Below the pieces are notes generated by a model, which was given only the letters and a program-made list of their open reading frames with translations, was not told where the DNA came from and ran no database searches. Shown here piece after piece: positions 36,848 through 48,870 of a stretch of DNA of 64,000 nt. Source of the stretch: Vitis vinifera (lineage: Eukaryota; Streptophyta; Magnoliopsida; Vitales; Vitaceae); the NCBI RefSeq assembly GCF_030704535.1, contig NC_081812.1:16031001-16095000 (forward strand). Direction: 5' to 3'. Each line of letters begins with the position of its first letter. Within the stretch, counting starts at the first letter, position 1. The position numbers and the translations under genes were made by a program.

Positions 36848-39089
36848 TCAACATTTGGGAAGATCCGATGGAGGAGGAGGTAGCTTTTGATTAGGACGCT
36901 TTCCATCCATGACAACCCAGGCCATCTTCAACCCCCAGCTGGTGTGGACTTCCAGGTGGCAATGCATAAACCAAACACCTGCTCCACAAATTTCAGAGTG
37001 ATAACAAATCAGACCATATAAGCTACGAAATTCAACCGAGTAATATCTAGAATCTAGTGGTAATTAATGTAAATATCGTCATATTAATGTCATCACTTGT
37101 ACGCACCTGGATTGTCTGCGTGGAAACGGATGGCCACCCAACCGCCTGAAGGCACCCCCACGGTGTTTCTCTCTATGGGATCGACCAAGTTGAAATTGGC
37201 AGGATCCTTCTTAGGATCAAAGTTTCCGAATCCCTGTCCCACCACATAGAAGTTAAAGCCGTGCAGATGAAGAGGGTGGCTCTCTGCACCTATGATACTA
37301 GTGTCCTGCAACACCAACTCCACTCTTGTATTGAAGGGTAGCACCACCACCTTGGTCCCACTGTTTACAAGAATGTTGCTTGGGGGAGTGCCCGTGTAGT
37401 TGAATTTGAAGGGTGGGTTTGCTGGGAAATCAGTGGTGTAGACGCCCTTGGACTTTCCAAAGAAATGAGCTTGAAGAAGGGCTGTGCTTGGCTGCACAAA
37501 TGACACATTGTTGATGGCAGCTGCTACCATGGTGTTGTTGGGTCCTGGGCACGCTTGGTTCCGTGAGCATTGGATTAGCCCCAGTCCCACCGTGAAGAAG
37601 AAGCGTCTATTCACTGTTTGTGGGACTTTTGCTGGAAATTTGTTAGAGGCTAAGCTGCGTAATTTCTTGCTGAATTTCATGGCAAAAATTGTGTCATTGA
37701 ACATGGGAAGGGCTGGTTTGAGAACAGAGGGCTTTCTGTTCTTAGTGTTTGACACGGACGATTTGTGCTCATATTCTAAAATTCCAGCTGTTGTAGAATT
37801 GTCAAAAGCAGCAGGACCGGTGGCGTAAGACCTGGCCGCCATGAGGAAGGTGGCGTTAGGGGAGTGAGATTTGGTCTTGAGAAGGATATTGGTAGTCTGT
37901 CCAGGGGTGATGACAAGAGTGTTGATTTTAAATGGTTTCACATAGACTGCATCAACTTCAACCACGGTGACAGTATGGTTGGCTATGCTGAAGAAGAGCT
38001 CGTCATTGAGTGCTGCATTGATCAGCCGGAGGAGATAAGTCTTCCCCGGTTTCACCTTCAGCCTAAATGTATCTGCAACAAATATAATCTTTATTTAAAT
38101 GCACCTATTCTGAGGCCATATTAAGTGCCCTTTAATTAAATTGAAGCAGAACAAAATACCCTTAGCTGAGCAGTTATACAAGGGCCCGGGAAGACCATTC
38201 ATGGTGTAAGCGTCGGAGACGTTTGGGGCTCCTCCTGTTTGCATTGCTTGGTTAATCATGGTCTCTATGTCAGCTTTCCACCACTCGCCTGCAATATTAA
38301 GAAAAAAGGCCCAACTCATGCAACTTAGATCGAGTACTAGAAGAAGGTAGTATATGATTTATTTGTAGAAATTTAAATTACCAAAGATGATGGGGACTTC
38401 TTTGAAGGGTTGGGGAAATGGGTAAGGGACACCTCGCTTAGGGAGGATGACAAGGGATCCATAGACGGTAGCCCTCAGCCATGAGATGTGAGCATGCCAG
38501 AATAAGGTCCCTCTCTGCCCAGTGATGGTGAAGTTGTATAAATAACTCTGGCCTGTCTGAATTGGGCATTGTGTAATGTAGGCAGGTCCATCTGCCCATC
38601 CGCTTCTTAGCTGCCGGATCCCATGCCTGTTCCTCTCAATTCAAGCATACATGTAGCAATCATTGATCAGCAAATGCAATTGGTAATGGATACCATCAAC
38701 TACAGCATATTATAAAAGGAGGGTTGCATACCAATGAATTGTAATATTGTTCTGAACATGGTTAACCACCTTAATGATGACCCGATCACCTTCTCTTGCT
38801 ATAATCCGAGGCCCTGGGAACTGCCCGTTGACAGTAACAATATTTTTGGATTGGCATAATCTCGTCACTTTCTGCAACTTAATCTGAAAAGGACCAATAG
38901 AAAGAAGACTGTTATTCCAGTAGGAAGTGGCAATGCAGCAAGATGTTTCACATAATGAGAATAAGATGAAGTGCGTACATCAAACTTGTAGTGCCTGGTA
39001 CTTCCAGCATGCTTTGCAAGTACCAGGTCAGGCAAAAACCACATTGCACAAACTGCAAACATGATAATCCTCATAATGCAAGAGCCCAT
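36848..39089 (-). CDS. LAC17-like: Laccase Lac-C, LAC17-like multicopper oxidase
   Basis: Third tandem laccase. Exons: 39089-38979, 38883-38732, 38626-38382, 38288-38160, 38072-37107 and 36978-36848, for 577 codons and a TGA stop. The signal peptide [14 protein letters not shown] is followed by mature [12 protein letters not shown]. All copper ligand blocks are intact ([46 protein letters not shown]). Over exon 5, intron 4, exon 4, intron 3 and most of exon 3 it differs from Lac-A at only a few positions, yet intron 5 and exons 1-2 differ clearly. It carries the same miR397-like site as Lac-A. The TATA box is weaker than in Lac-A and B. Role in the cell wall is inferred as for the others. Confidence 0.96.
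38003..38023 (-). promoter_or_regulatory. miR397-type target site in Lac-C
   Basis: Identical to the Lac-A site: perfect in the seed half, with differences from miR397 at positions 12, 15 (G:U) and 21. Confidence 0.75.
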
Positions 39090-39167
39090 CTCTGCCCTCT
39101 TTCTCTTCTAGCTAGCTGTTGTCTTTGATAGGCAATTTCGCTGTGTTGAGAGACAACAGAATGTGGT

Positions 39168-39176
39168 GATTTATAC
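39168..39176 (-). promoter_or_regulatory. Possible TATA box of Lac-C
   Basis: Minus-strand GTATAAATC about 83 bp upstream of the ATG, less canonical than in Lac-A and Lac-B. Confidence 0.5.
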
Positions 39177-39186
39177 AGGCAGAGCA

Positions 39187-39216
39187 GTGCGTTTGGTTTA
39201 TTAGGTAACAATGAGA
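39187..39216 (-). promoter_or_regulatory. Conserved AC-like element upstream of Lac-C
   Basis: Minus-strand TTACCTAATAAACCAAACGC, matching the Lac-A and Lac-B elements in place and core. Confidence 0.5.
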
Positions 39217-39699
39217 AATTAATTAATGAGATTGATCCTCCGGCATGAGACAGTCCATGGCCTTCAGCAACAAATTTGACGTTGATTCATCCCACTACCT
39301 AGCAGCTGGCCAAGCTTAACAGTAGAGTACTGTCCAAGTCAGATCATCTTATTTGAATAAATTCTAACGGTTTCTCTTAGAAGTTCTCAAAATGCCCTTG
39401 TCTCTGGCCTCTTACCAATTTCTCTTACAGACCTGGTTATCTCTAATAAGCCATGAAAGTTACTGGTAATGAGGGCATTGGTGGGAGCAGTGTCATCATC
39501 ATCATCCCAATGAGAAAGCAATTTGTGTAGTTTGAGTAGAAAATAGAAAACAACATCCCACTAATTCAAAGAAAAGGATTGGTTTACATGGGCACGGTTG
39601 CCTAGTAGCCTTCAACCTCCTACCTCGATACTTACTAATCAAGCCAAGGTGTTACACCATCTTGTTAGTTGTCGGTTGTTCCTTGCTCTGACTATTAAA

Positions 39700-40037
39700 A
39701 TCTCCTTCTGCTCTTATCCACGTTTTTCATCCTTTGTTACTGATCAACAATGTCATAAAAGAAAATCCCCCATCTGATTTGTTTCCTACTTTGTTATTTA
39801 AATTAATTCTTATTTTTATCTATTTATTTCTGTTAGTTCAGTATTCTCTGGAAAAGAAAATCATAAAGAAAATATTGTCTAGTCTTTTATTTCCTCTTTC
39901 GACTTATTCCAAACGGATAAACATACCTATAAGTCCAAATTCACGCGCTCAACAACAAAAACCGACGAAAATACAAAAATACAGATATTTGGATCAGGGA
40001 TTGGACTCATGGGAGTGAATTCATAACCAAGCCAAAG
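39700..40037. other. Spacer between Lac-C and Lac-D
   Basis: About 300 bp without a gene, the 3' flank of Lac-D. The sequence at 39590-39690 still belongs to the upstream block shared by Lac-A, B and C. Confidence 0.5.
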
Positions 40038-40374
40038 TCAACATGTGGGAAGATCAGACGGTGGAGGAGGCAACTTTTGATTGGGAAGCTTTCCCTCTAA
40101 GACGATCCAAACCATTTTCAAACCCCAGCTTGTGTGGACTTCCAGGTGGCAATGCATGAACCATACACCTGTCCACATGCATTGTCATCAATAGTTCGTT
40201 AGCACCAAACGTCAATATAGTAAAATGATTGAAATTATTTAATTTAACTTAGCTTATGTTTGGTTTAAAAAATAATTAAGGAAAGAAAAAATAATTAAGA
40301 AAAATGATTTTCTTATATTTGATTTTATGGTAAAAATATATAAAAAATAATCCAATATAATTAAAATTAATGAA

Positions 40375-40405
<31 letters not shown>

Positions 40406-43400
40406 ATTTATTTAATCTTTATATAACAAAATTAAATAAGTAAAATGAGTTTAAAATAAAAAATAAAAATAATTTTTTTGACTTTAAGTTTATTTATTAT
40501 TATCTCTCACGGTTTTTTTTTTCCATTTTTCCTTTTTATTTTTTTCCTTTACATTTTCTCATCTCAAATTCTCTTGAATCAATAGTAACATTAGAAATGT
40601 TTAACTGATTTTGATTCGATGAAAAATTTTGAATTTTTATTTAGAGGCTTCTCTCTCTCTCTTTGTTTTTTTATATAACTTTCTTAATTCATATCTTTGT
40701 TGAAAAATTTTCTTTTATAATTCCTATGGTTTAGAAAATACATATTCCCAGTTATACAAACAAATTGTTAATAGAACTCTAAAATTGTACATCCTTTTAT
40801 CTCTTTTTTTTCTTATCATTCAAAACAGAAAGACAAAAATTTAAAACAGAAAGACAAAAATTTCAAGATAGTAAATATTCTCTAGAATTTCTCTAATAAC
40901 TTCTCTCAATCTTGTGTAATTTTGATAAGTGTCAATTCACCATAAATTAGAAAGATTGTTATATAAAAAAAGTCAAATATTATAATTTTTTTAATAAATT
41001 ATTATTCAAAAACAAAACCATCAACGTAAAATAGCTTTATTTGAACAATAAATTAATAAAAATTAAATACTTATGATTTTAAAACGAAATTCAACTATAC
41101 ATAACAATTATTTTGTTTCATAATTCATCCAATTTTCATCGAAATCAAATTCCATAAATTGCTATAGATTTTTCACTTAAAAATAAAATTATTTTGAATT
41201 AAAAAATAATTTACTACAAAATTTCAAATTTTAATATTTTATCATCCAACAAAATCAAAATAAACTATCATTAATTCCAATAAATTTTTTTAATTAGAAC
41301 ATAAAATGAAATTTACAATTATATGATATTCACTACACTAAATAATTTCAATTGATTTTGAAAAACAAAAGTTAGAATTTAGAATTTTATCCCAAATTAA
41401 AAATCTAAAAATTCATAAATTAATAATAATGAAATAAATATTCTAACTTCAAATCCATAATCCAAAGATACACTCCATAAAAACAAGTTTTAACTTAAAA
41501 AAAATTGTATGAGATTTTTTTACCAACCAACTATAATTAAAACCCCTATTTATCATCCAACTATTTAACTAATTTTATAATTAATTATTATAAATTTTTT
41601 ATAATGATAATAAATTCTAATGTTTTTAAAGATATTATTTTTTGAACGGGTAAGTTTTAAATAAAAATAAAAATATATATAATAATAAGTTTTATAGATG
41701 TTTAATCTGTATTCATATTTTAAAACAAACATTACTTTAAATAAAATTTTAAAATAAAAATTATCAAAACATATTGTAATATGATATTAAACTTGGATAA
41801 ATTTTTAAAATAAAATTATCAAAACCTATCCTAATATAATATTAAAACAATATGTTTTAAATAGGTGAGAAGTTCCAAATTAAATAATTTTAATAAATTC
41901 AATTATGCATCGTATGAGTTTTAAGAAGACGAAGGTTATATTGGGTTTCAAAAAGTACTTAAAAAAAAACAAAAAAATATTTAAAAAAAATGATTTTCTT
42001 ATATTTTATTGCTTCAATAAAAAAACAAAAAAAAATAAATATAATCAAAATTAGTTAGGAATTTATGTATTTTCAAATTATTTATTTTTGATATCAACTA
42101 ATCAAAATAAGTGAAATAAGGTTAAAGTAATATATAAAACAAATTTATTAAATTTAACTCTATTTTTTATTTTCTTTAGCTTTTAGCCTTTTTCTTCTTT
42201 TTTTTTTCTACATTTTCTTTCTACTTTTGTTCCCTCCATTTTCCTTCCCTTAAATTTGTTCGTGAACCAAACATGACCAAAAAGAAAAAAAAGAAAAGTG
42301 TTGTTTATTACGCACCTGGGTTGTCCGCTAGAAACCGAATGGCAACCCAACCGCCGGAAGGCACACCCACAGTGTTCCTTTCTATGGGATCCACAAGATT
42401 GAATTTTGCGGGGTCCTTATTTGGATCATAGTTGCCGAAACCTTGGCCAACAACAAAGAAATTAAAGCCATGCAGGTGGAGAGGGTGGCTCTCCGCCCCA
42501 AGGATGCTCGTGTCCTGCATCACCAGCTCCACACTAGTATTATACGGTAGAACCACTGCTTTGGTTCCATTACTCACCATGGTGTTGTTTGGTGGGTTGC
42601 CCGTATAGTTAAATGGAGTTATGGGATTGTTGGGAAAGTCGGTTGTGTACACCCCATTTGATTGCCCAAAGAAGTAGGCTTGGAGAATGGCAGTGGTTGG
42701 AAGTACAAAAGATACGTTATTGATGGAAGCTGAGAATTTGGTTCTATTATTGGGTCCTTGGCAGGTTTGGTTGCGCGGGCATGGGTTTGTTCCTAGGCCT
42801 ACTGTGAAGAAGAATCGCCTCTCCACTTTCTGGGGAACTTTAGCTGGGAATTGAGCGCTAGCTAAGCTACGGATTTTTCTGGAGAAATTGGAAGCAAATG
42901 AAGTGTCATTAAAAGGAGGCAATGCCGGTTTGAAGAAAGGAAGATTCTTAGTTGAGGTGGAATTGAAAGGTGAAAAGTTTGATAACTCATATTCAAGGAT
43001 CCCGGCCACAGTGGAGTTGTCAAAGGTGCCTTGCCCTGTTGCATATGGCCTAGCATACATGAAGAAATTGGCCTTTGGGAAGTAGGGTTTGGTCTTGAGC
43101 AGAACATTTGTCGTCTGTCCAGGGGTGATGAGAAGCGTGTCGGTGTCAAAGGGTTTAACGTAAACCGCATCCACTTCTACCACTGTGATGGTGTGGTTTG
43201 CGATACTGAAGAAGAGCTCATCATCCACAGCTGCATTGATCAAACGGAGAAGGTAAGTCTTAGCAGGCTTCACCTTCAGTTTGAATGTATCTGCCAAGAC
43301 CCATTACACAAAATCAAGTTTAGCATCTGCAGTATAAATAATTACACGTACTTATTCCCAAAAAATACAATACTACCATACCTTTGGCAGAGCAGTTATA

Positions 43401-44359
43401 CAGTGGCCCTGGAAGGCCGTTGATGGTGTAAGCATCAGAGACATTTGGGCCTGCACCAGTTTGCAGTGCCTGGCTGATGACTGCCTCAGGATCTACATTC
43501 CACCACTCTCCTGCAATAGTACGTAACACTAAAGTTTTATGGAAACTGTCAACCCAGGAAAGAGACGTTGATCACAAATGAACAATTGTCAATGGTTGAT
43601 TACCGAAGATGATTGGAACTTCCTTATAAGGATTGCCGAATGGATAAGGGACATTAGGTTTGGGGAGAATGATTAAGGGACCATGGACAGTGGCTCTTAT
43701 CCACGATATATGGGCATGCCAGAAGAGAGTCCCTCTTTGGCCACTAACTGTGAAGTTGTACATATATCTCTGCCCAGTTCGAATGGGGCACTGAGTTATG
43801 TATGCAGGACCATCAGCCCACCCACTTCGAAGCTGTCTAATGCCATGCCTGATTCCAAGAAAACATATACACTTGCAAATTAGATAATGGTGTTTGATTT
43901 ATTCAAGGAACCATTGCATATTCGTAACTACCTATTATTTGGGTGAAGGTCCATACCAGTGGATACTGATGTTATTTTGAACATGGTTAACAACTTCAAC
44001 CAGAAGATTGTCACCTTCCCGAACTGTGACTAGAGGACCAGGAAACTTCCCATTTACAGTAATGACGCCCTTTGTGTGGCACAGTCGCGTCATTCTTACC
44101 AACTTGATCTACAAAATATTCTGAAAATATTAGAGAAATTAAAAGGAAGAAAACTAAAATCTAAAAATCAATTAATATTTGTCACAGCATTAATTCAGCA
44201 ATTTTAGTGCCACAACCATATGATACACACATCAAACTTGTAGCGCCTGGTTATGCCTGCATCCTTGGCAAGTGCGAGCTCAGGAAGGAGACTCGATGTT
44301 ATCAATGCGAAGAGAAAAACCCCCACAATAGCTGGAGATGAAAAAGGAAAAACGCCCAT
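40038..44359 (-). CDS. LAC17-like: Laccase Lac-D, diverged LAC17-like multicopper oxidase with a 2.1 kb intron
   Basis: Fourth laccase, clearly diverged from A-C. Exons: 44359-44231, 44108-43957, 43848-43604, 43510-43382, 43290-42316 and 40168-40038, for 586 codons plus a TGA stop. I chose the ATG giving [16 protein letters not shown], a signal peptide; in-frame ATGs further up would put a charged stretch in front. Copper blocks are intact: [46 protein letters not shown]. The protein ends DLPTC rather than DLPKC. Exon 5 is three codons longer than in A-C. Intron 5 is 2147 bp, against about 115-130 bp in A-C, and is filled with AT-rich repeats. The miR397 site is degraded. Laccase identity is certain; the substrate is inferred. 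Confidence 0.94.
40252..40565 (+). repeat. MITE-like AT-rich repeat in Lac-D intron 5, copy 3
   Basis: Starts near tatgtttggtttaaaaaata, contains gattttcttatatttgattt and an (AT)n run at 40377-40403, and ends after a pyrimidine-rich block with tttacattttctc. Resembles 41935-42285. Confidence 0.55.
41935..42285 (+). repeat. MITE-like AT-rich repeat in Lac-D intron 5, copy 4
   Basis: Starts near ttgggtttcaaaaagta, contains gattttcttatattttattg and aaaattagttaggaattt, and ends near gaaccaaacatgacc. The gtttgg.../...ccaaac ends suggest short terminal inverted repeats. Confidence 0.6.
43221..43241 (-). promoter_or_regulatory. Degraded miR397 site in Lac-D
   Basis: The plus strand reads tcatccacagctgcattgat plus c at the aligned position. 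The seed half has several mismatches to miR397 (TGAGTG replaced by CCACAG), so cleavage is unlikely. The codons are INAAVDDE. Confidence 0.7.
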
Positions 44360-44452
44360 TATGTCTCTATATTTTGAAAAGATGGTCATAAGAGCCTGAC
44401 GCATGAGCCTCAATCTGGTTATGAGTGGATTCATCAAAGCTTCGGAGATTAA

Positions 44453-44461
44453 TTTTATATA
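44453..44461 (-). promoter_or_regulatory. TATA box of Lac-D
   Basis: Minus-strand TATATAAAA about 98 bp upstream of the chosen ATG, matching the spacing in Lac-A and Lac-B. Confidence 0.7.
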
Positions 44462-44529
44462 GAGAGGGAAAGAAAAGGGTGTTTCGAGGATTAGGTGAAA
44501 CAATATAATTTAACTGAAAACAACTTTCT

Positions 44530-46010
44530 CAGCTAGTCAGCCCCATATGTCTCTACTCTAGTCTTAGTTCCTATTGTAGAATAACTTTGGAGTGTAATCA
44601 AAGAAAATCTACTTTTTGACCTTCTTTCTCTTCCTATTAAGTGTTCATTATAATAAAATAATACTGACGATGCCATAATTCACAAAAAAACAATAGGATG
44701 TGATTTTGAGCTACTTACTTTTGCCAGTGCATGCTATCAAGGGTTTCCTCTTATTTATTTATTTATAAATTAATCATAGGGTGTATTTAAGGTTTTGCTA
44801 TATTCTCAGGTTTTTTATTTATTTATTTTTTTTCCCCTGAGGATTGCAGCTAACTTCTTCCTCATCTCAAACTACATACTGATTAATTTCCTTCAATATC
44901 AGCTCCATGGCTTTGGAGTACTTTTTTAAATCTTGGAGACTATGGTGATTAGGTTGTGTTTGGACTTTGGAACAAATATTGAGAATGAAAGATTCCTCGG
45001 GATGAATAAATTTCTGCAAAGCTCGCTGTTCCGGGGGAAAAGGACGTATGCACTACTAATGAATAAGGGAAAATGGTGTTGCATTTGTTTTCTAGAAGTA
45101 TAAGGCCCCCTCCTCCCCCCATTGACCTTCATGTGATTCAGAATGATTAAGCGGCAATGGCATTCTACCCTTTGATTTAGAGAGAGGGGCTGGAAAGTTT
45201 ACATTTCTGCCATGAGCGAATGCATGGTAATGGAAGTGGTTTTGCAGACCAGAATGGAGACGGAGGGTTTATCATGAAGAGTTATTAAAACCAGAGACAT
45301 AAAAATAAAGGGGAAATCTCCATCAGAAAAACCATATTAATCTAGCAGCATGGGAACAAGAACACATTATAAGATCCACAAACGGTCATTTGGATTGAAA
45401 CTCAAAAAGGAAATAATATATATTACATAGATGACTATATTATTTCTGATTTTGCAGAAGGAAATTGGAATGCGTGCAGCAGTGCTTACAGAGTGAAAAT
45501 AACATCCCATGGAAGTTAAGGCCCGATTTTTCCTTCATGAGTGAAACAAGTCTCAACAGACGCAAGTATCTTCAAAAGTTATACTTGGACTAAAAGCAAA
45601 TAAAAGGGTTTGTTATCATGCAATTGTTTTCCAGTATGACCAAGGAAAAAGAAGCAGTTGTTGGGGGCTGCTGTCCCCTTACGCAAGCAATCAAGGGGAG
45701 GATGTATGGACATTTTGACTCCATTCTCTCCAGCAAATTTGCCTTTTTGCATACAAACAAAAACTAACTACTTTTCCTTGTCTATGAAGAAATTAATAAT
45801 ACAACCTGCTTTTTTTGTTTATGAGAGCGAAGAAGAAGGGCTTTCATTTTGATGTATGTGCATTCATGTAGCCAGCCGTGTGGCTCACAAATCCGCGTGT
45901 AGGTACAGCACCCTCCCTCTCCCTCTACACAAATATTTCCAGTTCCATTACGGTAACTCTTCCTCAAGTTCTTACACAAAATTATCTTATTCTTAACAAA
46001 GGCAGCCTTC
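44530..46010. other. Upstream flank of Lac-D, no gene seen
   Basis: Mixed-composition DNA with small unsupported open frames only. It does not share the long upstream block of Lac-A to Lac-C. Confidence 0.45.
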
Positions 46011-46019
46011 CAAGTTCCA

Positions 46020-46137
46020 CCATGTTTAGTTGCATGAAATTACAAAAGGAGGGAAAACATTTTTAAAAGAAAACAATTTTCTCATTTGATTTTAATATAA
46101 AAAGAGTTAAAATAAGTGAATTGAGTTTGAAATAATA

Positions 46138-46171
<34 letters not shown>

Positions 46172-46250
46172 CTTTTCTTTTCATTTTATTTCTTTAATGT
46201 TTTCTTTCAAATTTTTCATTAACCAAACACAGCCTTTTGGTTTCAAACTT
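46020..46250 (+). repeat. MITE-like AT-rich repeat, copy 5
   Basis: Contains gaaaacaattttctcatttg, a (TA)n run at 46136-46160, a T/C-rich tail, and ends near cattaaccaaacacagcc. Confidence 0.55.
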
Positions 46251-46289
46251 TTTCCACTTTGAAATGATTTGCTTATTGCCACATTTATA

Positions 46290-46710
46290 CTCTAAGGCTA
46301 TGTTTGGCTTTAGAAAATGAATAAAGAAGAAAAACACAAAAAAAAAAAAAAAAAAAAAAAAGTGAAAAAGAGATTAGAAATAAATTTAAAATCAATAAAT
46401 TATTTTTATATATTATTTTAAATTCATTTCTCTTATGTTATCTTTTCTATATACAAATTAATACAAGGAAAAAAAAAAGATAAAGTAGAAGAATTTAAAA
46501 AAAAAAATAAAGTTAATTAATTATTTTTATTTATTACTTTAAACTCATTTAACTTATTTTAAATTTTCTATATAAAAATTAAATAATTAAAAAATATATA
46601 AGCATTTAACTAATTTTAATTATATTTTATTTTTTTAATTTAGTATTTTTCATAAAATCAAATATAAAAAAATTGTGTACTTCTCTCATACCAAACCTAG
46701 CATAAAGTTT
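46290..46710 (-). repeat. MITE-like AT-rich repeat, copy 6, with imperfect inverted ends
   Basis: Left end aggctatgtttggctttag and right end ataccaaacctagcataaa are imperfect inverted repeats. The interior is AT-rich with an A-run at 46340-46361. No coding. Confidence 0.6.
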
Positions 46711-48870
46711 TTTTCATCAATCCATAAATAAATATTCTACACATTTAACACTTGACATTTACACTGAATAAAATCTAAGAATAATTATAACAAGTTTGAA
46801 TTTATATATGTTCTTGGTCCTACATTTCTTAATGTCATTTATACACGTTTTGGATGAGTAGAACCACTATGCTTTGTTTTTTCTTTTTTTCTTTTTTTTC
46901 TTTTTCCAACTTCTAAATTCAAAATAGTAAGTAGATTTTTATTCAATTAAAATGTGATAAATGACTTGGTATTTTTATAATTTATGCTATTAATCACTTC
47001 TGAAAATTGAACAGGTTTGAATATTCTTGAATTTGGTTTTGAAAAAGCCTATAAATCAGTCAACATGAGTGGCCCTGGTGAACGATATGGGCCTCTATGA
47101 ACAGAAAGACTCCGATTGGGCCGTGGATTATAAAAATAAAGAGCAATGGGTCAAAAGATTCTGTGGGCCGAACATGATAAAACATCATACGTGAAGTGGA
47201 CGAGTTGGGATCTCGTCTTGTCTGAGATGAGGTTCGCCTCCCAGTGAACACGATCTTCCCAGCTCACTAGAAGACGAAGATTCATATCCAAGTGAACACG
47301 AAAGAAACCAGTTCTCAGCATATATTCTTTCTGTTATCAATTTGCCAATGAGGGAAAAAATGTTCCTTTATAAGAAATCAAATGAGGAACAAGAGAATTT
47401 TTAGAGACACAATAACATGGTTTAAGAAAATGGCATTAAAGAGAAAGAGGCGGCTTTTTAGGTGCCAATACCATGCTTTTAATTGAATAATTCGTCCAGG
47501 TGGAATTGTCTCTATCAGAAAAAAAAAGAGTGAGAGACAAGGAATAGGAAGGGAGAGTTTTAAGCCAATCCCAAGTGGACGTATCTCCGAGCTAATGTCA
47601 TGCGGTGCCCCATTAATCGCCAGCCCTTCGGTGCGGTTAGCGAAATTGGCTAAGGGCTACTCTTTCTTGGACGGTCGGTTCGGTTGTTGATGTTGACCAA
47701 GTTTCACTCTTCTACTTAATTGTGCTACAAAATAAAGTACCAAAATCAGAGTCACCTGGGATTCCGTTGAAAAGAAAAAAGTGTTTCACCGTCAAAATCG
47801 CATAAGTTTTGCATGGCACTTCCCATATGTTTTGTCCCCCAAAAGCACTCTCACCGAAAAGTAGTCAAGGTTGCTTGAACAAAAAAAACGGCCCACCAAA
47901 AGGGGATAATGTGAGCAGCATGTTCAATGATAAAAATATGGATCAAGGTTTCAGATGGGATGTTCTCTGAAGAAAAAAGGGGAGCGTGGGCTTGTCAAGG
48001 TAAGAAGAATGGGAGCTTTCACCGTGGGGGCCATGCCATTAAGATTTCAACCAACATGGGCTTATGCAATTGGGTTTTTTTTTACCAACATGCCATTAAG
48101 ATTCACGTGCTGCCACAACAATATTCATGGACACACCAGTGGCCTTGGACCATCCATCTGTTTAGACTTGCGTTGTGATTCGTGAGGGCCAATCCACTAA
48201 AAAATATCTCCTTGTAAAAATTCTTCTCGTATTCGGTTTCGAGTCTTTGGAATACACAATGACGCTTGTATCATCGAATCTAAATAGCTTTTATGAAAAT
48301 AAAATTTTTATTTGAGAATATATAAAGGAAGATTTGAAAAGGAATCATGAAATCGAGAATCAAGATTCGTGTACCTCCCTTGGCATAGGAGGAAATGAGA
48401 TAGTATAGCTTTTTAAGAGGGTTTGATTTGATGTTGCCTTCATCATTTATGGTGGAGGAATACCATGTGTTCCGAAAATGGTATGTGTATTCCCATGCCA
48501 TATAGTGAAAACAAAATTGGTTGGACCATCCCATCAACTGAATATAACTACCATAACACACTAAAAAAATTATTAATTCATTATATAAAGAGGAAAATAG
48601 CGTGGTTTTGTGACTTTTGTAAAGGTAATAATAATCTATTGCGTGGACAGAAAGAAAGATCCGATGTACAATGTGGAAGAAAAGAACATCTCCCCTGCGT
48701 CTCTATAACCCTTTTGGCATCGACGGATCACCACTTCTATGGGTTACATATGAAACCAAGAGGGTGGACTGTCAATCCGACGATGTCCAACCAAGGGCCA
48801 CTGTAATATCATAACTAAAACCAGAATCAATGACACGAGCCAAGGATCAAGCGTGTCCATTACATGCCCC
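46711..48870. other. Intergenic region before the aspartic protease gene
   Basis: No gene is recognised. A catgccattaagatt word occurs at about 48030 and 48090, and a CACGTG lies near 48104. The last part should be the 3' UTR of the protease gene. Confidence 0.45.
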
